Assembly: GCA_964035545.1 (NCBI GenBank)
Contig: OZ037769.1
Coordinates: 8,738,429 to 8,802,428 of the forward strand
DNA from: Bugula neritina
Lineage: Eukaryota; Bryozoa; Gymnolaemata; Cheilostomatida; Bugulidae
Reading direction: 5' to 3'
Length of the DNA: 64,000 nucleotides
Shown here: positions 56,301 to 64,000 of the stretch, piece after piece
Position numbering within the stretch: the first letter of the stretch is position 1
Layout of the letters: every line of letters begins with the position of its first letter
The notes under the pieces: model-generated
Told to the model about the DNA's origin: nothing
Database searches by the model: none
Seen by the model: only the letters and a program-made list of their open reading frames with translations
Position numbers and translations under genes: made by a program

Positions 56301-56559
56301 AATTTTACAAAATTTTGTTGATTTTTGCAGACGTTTAACGGCTACCCACAGACTATAGCAAATGGTTCACTTGGGCTGAGCTCAAAAGATTTCAATATTT
56401 ATTCATTTTAACATTTATTTTGTACTATAATTTTATAAATATAGTTTTTTCACACATCAGCATGACTTTGTTTTTATTTTTGTATAAATCGCTTGGTCAT
56501 ACATGATTATTCTGCATGCTTATGCCTCATGCAATATATGTCGATTCATAACAAACACA

Positions 56560-57276
56560 TATGTTTATATAAACAACTTGGTTTTAATTTGAGATAGCGT
56601 CTTGCAGTCTTTAAATTCAATATCAGCATAAAATTCTAAGTAAGAGGCAATTACTTTTGGTATTTCAGCAAATATTTTTTCTTCAAGATAGCTTGATAAA
56701 ATTGGATACTATTTTGCACAATCCACATTTCTTTTAATCACCCATCTAAAATGTCGATTTGTTTTTTGCAATAACTTGAGTTTGGGTAGAGATAGAATTC
56801 TAAAGTTTGTAGATTTAGAATCAGCACAAAATTCTGATCTAAAAACAACTTTTTTTGAGTGGCCATTTAGTAAAGTGTAATAAGCCAATTTTTTGAGCAC
56901 TTTTTGGGAGGTTACTTCTAGACTATATATGTTTATATAAACAACTTGGTTATAATTTGAGATAGCCTCTTGCAGTCTTTAAATCCAGTATCAGCATAGA
57001 ATTCTAAGTAAGAGGCAATTATTTTTGGTATTTCAACAAATATTTTTTCTTCAAGATAGCTTGTTAAATTGGATACTATTTTGCACAATTCACAAATGCC
57101 GATTTGTTTTTTGCAATATCTTGAGTTTGGGTAGAGATAGAATTCTAGAGTTTGTAGACTCAGAATCAGCACAAAATTCTGATCTAAAAACAACATATTT
57201 TTTTGAGTGGCCACCTAGTAAAGTGTAATAAGCCAATTTTTTGAGCACTTTTTGGGAGGTTACTTCTAGACTAAGT
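56560..57276. repeat. Tandem duplication, two copies of about 0.35-0.37 kb
   Basis: Copy 1 is 56,560-56,927 and copy 2 is 56,928-57,276. Both run from TATGTTTATATAAACAACTT to GGAGGTTACTTCTAGACTA, with few differences and one about 20-bp deletion (CTTTTAATCACCCATCTAAA is absent in copy 2). On the minus strand both read YLEEKIF-EIPK-IASYLEFYAD, which may be a leftover of coding DNA; I do not recognise it. Confidence 0.9.
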
Positions 57277-57299
57277 AGTATGAGGAAATCATGGTACAA

Positions 57300-58540
57300 C
57301 ATACCAATTCTTACTCACAAACACATACTTGGCAAACAAACAGTTATAACAGCACAGAAATATTGTGAGCATCTAGGTTCCTTATAGTGCAGACTTCCTC
57401 TTACTGTAAGGTTTCATTATGCCACCATATCTTCTTACAAGTAACACAGGCATTCTCTTTATATAGTATCGTATACCGTAGCTTTTATTGTATTCAGGTG
57501 CAATTAACACCAGAAGTGAAAACATGTAGGATATATCATCATGTAGTTAGAATAAGTAATTTTTAAGGATATAAGCTACAAGTGCAAGATAGCAACTTTC
57601 AGTAAAATACTTTTTATAAATGCTGAAAATAATAATAAATTCAAATTTGTAAGACCTCCACACCTTGCAGCACCTAATCATTTTGTAGGTTTGAAACAAG
57701 ACCTGTTCACTGTGTTCAATGTGTAGTCTAGCTCGATATTTCATCCTCAAATTTATTAATGCTCAACATGCCAAAAGAATAGCTGCTTATCTTAAAACTA
57801 ATTTTTAATGCACTGAGTTAATTGAAAAGATTTTTTTAGATTTGCCTAGAGTTAGCCGTGCCCATTTAATTACAGTTATGTTGCATGTTCTACCCATTTA
57901 TTCTAATCAGGCACACGGGGGGGGGGGGGGGGGGGCTTAAAAATGTGCTAAATATTCCTATTGTATGCTCAGGACTCACGCAGTAGATTATTATGAGTAT
58001 AGTGATTTTGTTGCCAATGTTATGCATGTTTTGGTGTTTAGGAATTTAATGCTGCCTATTAACTAAGAGTGGTGAGCCAGCCATGAACTTGGAATGATCA
58101 AGTTTTATCTTAATCAGTTGTCTTTTTATTTTGCCTGTAAGGTAAATAGCAATATATAAAAGTCATTTACTTGTCAGTTTTGAGTCCATCACTTCTGCTA
58201 TGAAGTTTTGTTACCTCTACAATAAAAGACACAAAGGAAGTTTGGTCTTTATTAGTTTTGCATAAATTTACCTGTTTTACTCACATTTTAGCTGATTTGA
58301 TTCATAATATTAGCAGGGCAACCTTTTTTTATAGTGAAGTTAATAATCCAATGCCTGGCCACAATGTAACTCACCATCTTTTGAGAACAGAATAAACCCT
58401 CAACTACTCTCAGATCAACTAAATACTCTCTGTTGAGCCACAAAGTGTTGAGACACGGTTTCTTACTTTGTGAGTATTTTCAAATTATTTTGATTAGAAA
58501 TTCATTTCATTATCATATTAGCATGAATTTTTTATCTTGA
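57300..58540. other. Intergenic DNA; poly-G run at about 57,919-57,936
   Basis: No exon was recognised. Contains an 18-G homopolymer and ordinary AT-rich sequence. Confidence 0.5.
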
Positions 58541-58548
58541 GGTTTCAT

Positions 58549-58800
58549 AGTCTAGTGCAGTAGAGTATAATATTATAGTGCAGTGTAGTATAATATAGTG
58601 CAGTATAATATAATGTAGTGTAGTATAATATAGTGTAGTGTAGTATAATATAGTGTAGTGTAGTATAATATAGTGTAGTGTAGTATAATATAGTGCAGTG
58701 TAGTATAATATAGTGCAGTATAATATAATGTAGTGTGGTATAGTGTACTGTGGTATAGTGCAGTGTGGTGTAGTGTAGTATAGCATAGTTATAGTACAGC
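58549..58800. repeat. TAGTGTAGTGTAGTATAATA minisatellite
   Basis: About 250 bp of imperfect 20-bp units built from TAGTG and TATAATATAG words. Open frames on the minus strand (YYTTLHYIIL) are repeat artefacts. Confidence 0.95.
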
Positions 58801-59650
58801 AAGGCATATTATTATATTATAAAATAGTACACTATAACGCGCAGCGAAGCACAGCCCAGAAGAAAACAGCACAGCATATTAGTATTGTATAGTGTGAGGT
58901 AAATATAGTATATAAGGTTATAAGATACATATAGTATAAGGTATGAAGTACAATATAAAATAGTGAACTAATAAATCACATTAGACCAATATTCTATTCA
59001 AGTTATTAGCACATAGCATGACTATTGAATATGACGGGATAGCTTTCTATAGACTCCAAGGAATGTTCTCAACTAACTGCAAATTACAAAAAAGTGGAAC
59101 TTTCCTTCGGAGTTGTACTCCCTAAAAATGTTTGGTGCTTTTTCTACATTATTCTAGACCGTTGTGAGCCCTTCAGTCTACTAGTTACATACGAAAGTGT
59201 GCTGACTAATGCCTTATGACTTGTACTCTTGGCTACCTGTAGGTTTGCCAGTTAGCTTAGAGATATGTGTGTAACTCTCATATGCTATCAACCGTTCCAC
59301 CATTTTACTCCTCTTTGTTTTCAATGATGCTATTGATAACTAGTTTCCTGCTACTGTCTGCTTTTAGTTTGTGTTGAGTCTGATATTTGGTTGGCACTAA
59401 AGGCATTCATTTAGTAAAATTTTGGTGTTGTCTTCTCACTAGTCGCTTGTGTCTCAACATTTAATAGTTTAAATCAATTATTAAAATGAACTGCTAGTTT
59501 TATTTATACATGTTTTAAATGCAATATATTGTTTCATCATAAAGTAATAATATCAAAAAATCATCATAGTATTATTATGGTCTCAAAGGCTAGAGTTTGG
59601 TGACTAGCTCATTACAATAAGAGCTATACATGTACAACATAGTATAATAT

Positions 59651-59836
59651 GTGCACAGTATGTTTCACACTGCTTTAGAGAGAGAAAGCAACTCCTTTTC
59701 ATCTGCTGGATCAATGCTTGTAGACACTAGCAATGTGTATGAAGTCTTTGAGAATTATCCCCTCTTTCTGCCAACTAGCCAGAGCTCTCTGAAGTTTCTT
59801 GTATACAGTCAGGAAGACAGGGACAGACTTACATGA
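59651..59836 (+). CDS. Possible terminal coding exon of an unidentified gene
   Basis: After an acceptor-like TATGTGCACAG (to 59,660) a 58-codon open frame begins, reading MFHTALERESNSFSSAGSML... and ...SSLKFLVYSQEDRDRLT-stop. Its amino-acid composition is ordinary and unlike the AT-rich noise around it. AATAAA follows about 40 bp downstream. No partner exon was found in the preceding 2 kb and I do not recognise the protein, so it may be a real last exon or a chance ORF. Confidence 0.35.
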   Translation: MHSMFHTALERESNSFSSAGSMLVDTSNVYEVFENYPLFLPTSQSSLKFLVYSQEDRDRLT

Positions 59837-60119
59837 GGAGTTTAAGTTGTTCAACATCTAGAACAGTGTTATAAAATAAAATGTTGACAAATTTTGTACA
59901 ATGATATGTATTTATGTGTAAACTGCTTTTCCTTTACCATTATTGGCCGATAAACTGACAAAAACAATATCAAAGTTTGATTTTTTGTGAAGAAAGTCAT
60001 TATAGCAAGAAATTTATCATTTTTAAGAAAAGGCTATTGGCTTCCACACCTAATTTCACATAGAAATTAAAAGATCTTTGGTAAAATGGCTATTTTTATG
60101 CGGATGTAACACCATTGAC

Positions 60120-62950
60120 AGACTATATAATATTATATAGAGTATATATTATATACTCTATAAGTATATACATACTTTGACAGAATATATATACTCTATA
60201 TAATATACAGACCTTGATAGACTATATATATACTCTATATAATATACATACCTTGATAGACTATATATATACTCTATATAATATACAGACCTTGATAGAC
60301 TATATATACTCTATATAATATACATACCTTGATAGACTATATATACTCTATATAATATACAGACTTTGATAGACTATATATACTTTATATAATATATAGA
60401 GCATATAATATACACTCTATATAATATACAGACCTTGATAGACTATATATACTCTATATAATATACATACCTTGATAGACTATATATACTCTATATAATA
60501 TACAGACCTTGATAGACTATATATACTCTATATAATATACATACCTTGATAGACTATATATATACTCTATATAATATACATACCTTGATAGACTATATAT
60601 ACTCTATATAATATACATACCTTGATAGACTATATATACTCTATATAATATACATACCTTGATAGACTATATATATACTCTATATAATATACAGACCTTG
60701 ATAGACTATATATACTCTATATAATATACATACCTTGATAGACTATATATACTCTATATAATATACAGACTTTGATAGACTATATATACTTTATATAATA
60801 TGTAGAGCATATAATATACACTCTATATAATATACAGACCTTGAGAGACTATATATACTCTATATAATATACATACCTTGATAGACTATATATATACTCT
60901 ATATAATATACAGACTTTGATAGACTATATATACTCTATATAATATACAGACCTTGATAGACTATATACACTCTATATAATATACATACCTTGATAGACT
61001 ATATACACTCTATATAATATACAGACCTTGATAGACTATATATACTCTATATAATATACAGACCTTGATAGACTATATATACTCTATATAATATACAGAC
61101 CCTGATAGACTATATATACTCTATATAATATACAGACTTTGATAGACTATATATACTTTATATAATATATAGAGCATATAATATACACTCTATATAATAT
61201 ACAGACCTTGATAGACTATATATATACTCTATATAATATTCATACCTTGATAGACTATATATACTCTATATAATATACAGACCTTGATAGACTATATATA
61301 CTCTATATAATATACAGACCTTGATAGACTATATATATACTCTATATAATATACAGACCCTGATAGACTATATATACTCTATATAATATACAGACCTTGA
61401 TAGACTATATATATACTTTATATAATATACAGACCTTGATAGACTATATATACTCTATATAATATACAGACCTTGATAGACTATATATACTCTATATAAT
61501 ATACAGACCTTGATAGACTATATATATACTCTATATAATATACAGACCCCGATAGACTATATATACTCTTTATAATATACAGACCTTGATAGACTATATA
61601 TATACTCTATATAATATACATACCTTGATAGACTATATATACTTTATATAATATACAGACCTTGATAGACTATATATACTCTATATAATATACAGACCTT
61701 GATAGACTATATATACTCTATATAATATACATACCTTGATAGACTATATATACTCTATATAATATACATACCTTGATAGACTATATATACTCTATATAAT
61801 ATACAGACCTTGATAGACTATATATATACTCTATATAATATACAGACCTTGATAGACTATATATACTCTATATAATATACATACCTTGATAGACTATATA
61901 TACTCTATATAATATACAGACTTTGATAGACTATATATACTTTATATAATATATAGAGCATATAATATACACTCTATATAATATACAGACCTTGATAGAC
62001 TATATATACTCTATATAATATACATACCTTGATAGACTATATATATACTCTATATAATATACAGACTTTGATAGACTATATATACTCTATATAATATACA
62101 GACCTTGATAGACTATATACACTCTATATAATATACAGACCTTGATAGACTATATACACTCTATATAATATACAGACCTTGATAGACTATATATACACTC
62201 TATATAATATACATACCTTGATAGACTATATATACTCTATATAATATACAGACCTTGATAGACTATATATACTCTATATAATATACAGACCTTGATAGAC
62301 TATATATATACTCTATATAATATACAGACCCTGATAGACTATATATACTCTATATAATATACAGACTTTGATAGACTATATATACTTTATATAATATATA
62401 GAGCATATAATATATACTCTATATAATATACAGACCCCGATAGACTATATATACTCTTTATAATATACAGACCTTGATAGACTATATATATACTCTATAT
62501 AATATACAGACCTTGATAGACTATATATACTCTATATAATATACAGACCCTGATAGACTATATATACTCTATATAATATACAGACCTTGATAGACTATAT
62601 ATATACTTTATATAATATACAGACCTTGATAGACTATATATACTCTATATAATATACAGACCTTGATAGACTATATATACTCTATATAATATACAGACCT
62701 TGATAGACTATATATACTCTATATAATATACAGACCTTGATAGACTATATATACTCTATATAATATACAGACCTTGATAGACTATATATACTCTATATAA
62801 TATACAGACCTTGATAGACTATATATACTCTATATAATATACAGACCCTGATAGACTATATATACTCTATATAATATACAGACCCTGATAGACTATATAT
62901 ACTCTATATAATATATAGAGCATATAATATATACTTTATATAATATACAG
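60120..62950. repeat. 2.8-kb satellite, 37/39-bp unit, with higher-order variants
   Basis: Unit: ACAGACCTTGATAGACTA, then TATATACTCTATATAATAT; it varies by one TA (37 or 39 bp) and by ACAGACC/ACATACC. A longer variant with TATATAGAGCATATAATATA recurs near 60.39, 60.80, 61.16, 61.95, 62.40 and 62.91 kb, each time after a CTTTGATAG...ACTTTATATA unit (except the last), which shows blocks have been copied together. The array ends against the 5' splice site of the minus-strand exon at 62,953. Confidence 0.97.
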
Positions 62951-62952
62951 AC

Positions 62953-63142
62953 CTTGGCAGCAAGAACTCGAAGAGAATCAGCATTCTTCGTCTGCTCCAG
63001 AGCAAGCACAGCTGCCATAGCAACTTTAGCATAAACATGAACCTTCCAGTAGGTGTTCAGCTCTTTGGGTTGCAATGCTTCCATCAACACAATAGAGTTT
63101 TGCATCTCCAAAGGAGAAGAAAATTCCTTCTTTACTAGCATA
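62953..63142 (-). CDS. Internal exon of an unrecognised helical protein
   Basis: Acceptor ACTTGCAG, donor AAG|GTCTGT, 190 nt (start phase 2, end phase 0). It reads MLVKKEFSSPLEMQNSIVL, then ALQPKELNTYWKVHVYAKV and AMAAVLALEQTKNADSLRVL. The pattern is Ala/Leu-rich and amphipathic, consistent with paired helices of a repeat-solenoid protein, but I cannot name the family. GC content and codon use stand out from the surrounding satellite. The next downstream exon would have to lie beyond the 2.8-kb array. Confidence 0.7.
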
Positions 63143-63388
63143 CTGCAAGTTAAATCACTGCATATCAATCCATTCTGCAGGTAAACTATTGTAATAAAAT
63201 GATTCCCTGTTGGTCATGTAATTGCTTCAACACAACAGCATATGCAGAAATATTTCAAAAAGGGCACATCTAGACATATAAGCTCCAAGGGTAGATGTTA
63301 ATGCTAGTAGTAGATTACAAACTGCGTACTAGAGAACATAACTAGCTAATATATTGTGCTCGTAGACGTCTGTATCCAAAGGGGTAAC

Positions 63389-63492
63389 CTCATGATCTGG
63401 AATGTTCTCTAATCTGTAGTCTAAGGTTTCTTGCGTATATGACATCATTTCCTCCTTCAAATCAGCTGTAACTAGCTCATTCCCCACAAAAC
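63389..63492 (-). CDS. Probable upstream exon of the same unrecognised gene
   Basis: After acceptor GTGTTTAG the minus strand reads FVGNELVTADLKEEMMSYTQ and ETLDYRLENIPDHE, open until about 63,320. The chosen donor (GAG|GTTACC, 63,389) ends in phase 0 and does not fit the phase 2 needed at 63,142, so the true end or an intervening exon is unresolved. The protein is not recognised. Confidence 0.5.
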
Positions 63493-64000
63493 CTAAACAC
63501 GTGAACATTGCTTGATGTCTAATGATGATTATATATATTGCTTAAAGAGCTGTTTTGGAAAAATTATGCATTCATATCAGAATAATGTTAGCATATGATA
63601 GCCTTTCCAAGTTTTATGTAACAGTAGTATTTATTTTTGATTAAATTACATAACTAATTAAATTGAGTGTTTTTGATAAGGTGCAAATGTTACATCCAAT
63701 AAAAATTTATGTAAGTGCTTTATTATTATCTTGAAACAATCTGGTTTTCTCTTAGAACAACAAAGTTTTCAAACAGTAATATACGTACATCTACTAAATA
63801 GAACGTTATTTAGAGCAGCACTATTTAAGAGCTTTGTTATGCTACATGTTAACTGATTTGAGTGAGTTAAACAAATTTATTACTTTATAATGTTTAATTA
63901 GAGTTAGCAAAGTATTAATGCTTTGATGTGCATAGTTGTATTAATAAATGAAAGTACAATTAAGAGCACCGTAGCAATATACGCTAAGAGTTCAAGTTAT
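63493..64000. other. AT-rich DNA, nothing recognised
   Basis: No exon or element visible up to the window end; probably an intron or 5' flank of the minus-strand gene. Confidence 0.4.

Noticed and set aside
60120-62950. CRISPR array or other spaced repeat system
   Set aside because: Units are contiguous with no unique spacers, in an animal genome; it is a satellite.

Overview
This is an AT-rich stretch of animal nuclear DNA. Genes are split into many short exons with GT-AG introns and carry metazoan products (TAF3, COX6A, a Mohawk-type TALE homeobox gene, the 4F2hc/SLC3A2 heavy chain, a large cysteine-rich 7TM receptor). Between and inside the genes lie SINEs, MITEs, retrotransposon remnants and long satellite arrays. 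The receptor type (somatomedin-B domain, repeated K-N-x-Y-C-A-x-C modules, 7TM) recalls lophotrochozoan genomes. That placement is an inference, and I cannot name the species. I built the gene models by hand from splice-site phase and family motifs.

Layout: 1-0.9 kb holds degenerate hexamer DNA and the tail of a dead non-LTR retrotransposon. 1.2-10.4 kb (+) is a 17-exon TAF3 gene with histone fold and C-terminal PHD finger. Its introns hold a tRNA-derived SINE, two copies of one MITE in opposite orientation, and a minisatellite. 11.0-13.7 kb (+) is a 3-exon COX6A. 15.1-22.3 kb (-) is a Mohawk (MKX)-like homeobox gene, convergent with COX6A; their poly(A) signals are about 25 bp apart.

The intron that splits the MKX homeodomain contains a 4,565-bp DNA transposon at 17,453-22,017. 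It has TTAA target duplications and about 60-bp near-perfect terminal inverted repeats. Inside are two convergent intron-containing genes: a THAP zinc-finger protein (+) and a 208-aa protein built on the zinc-binding P2X7 'ballast' domain (-). TTAA plus THAP points to the Kolobok superfamily. I see no DDE transposase and know of no ballast-domain cargo in such elements. This is the most interesting object in the window.

23.5-27.2 kb is degenerate hexamer DNA around a dead RT into which a hAT-like MITE has inserted with an 8-bp duplication. 27.7-34.7 kb (+) is a complete 10-exon SLC3A2-like gene of 537 aa. 36.9-47.6 kb (-) is the multi-exon somatomedin-B/7TM receptor gene; it has a frame-preserving 189-nt exon with an in-frame TGA (candidate poison exon) and an 8-bp satellite in an intron.

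47.6-64 kb is gene-poor: a CTG-rich hexamer array, minisatellites, a decayed transposon-family gene, a 0.37-kb tandem duplication and an orphan terminal exon (+). A 2.8-kb satellite abuts the 5' splice site of an unrecognised minus-strand gene, and its repeat unit contains that splice-site sequence.
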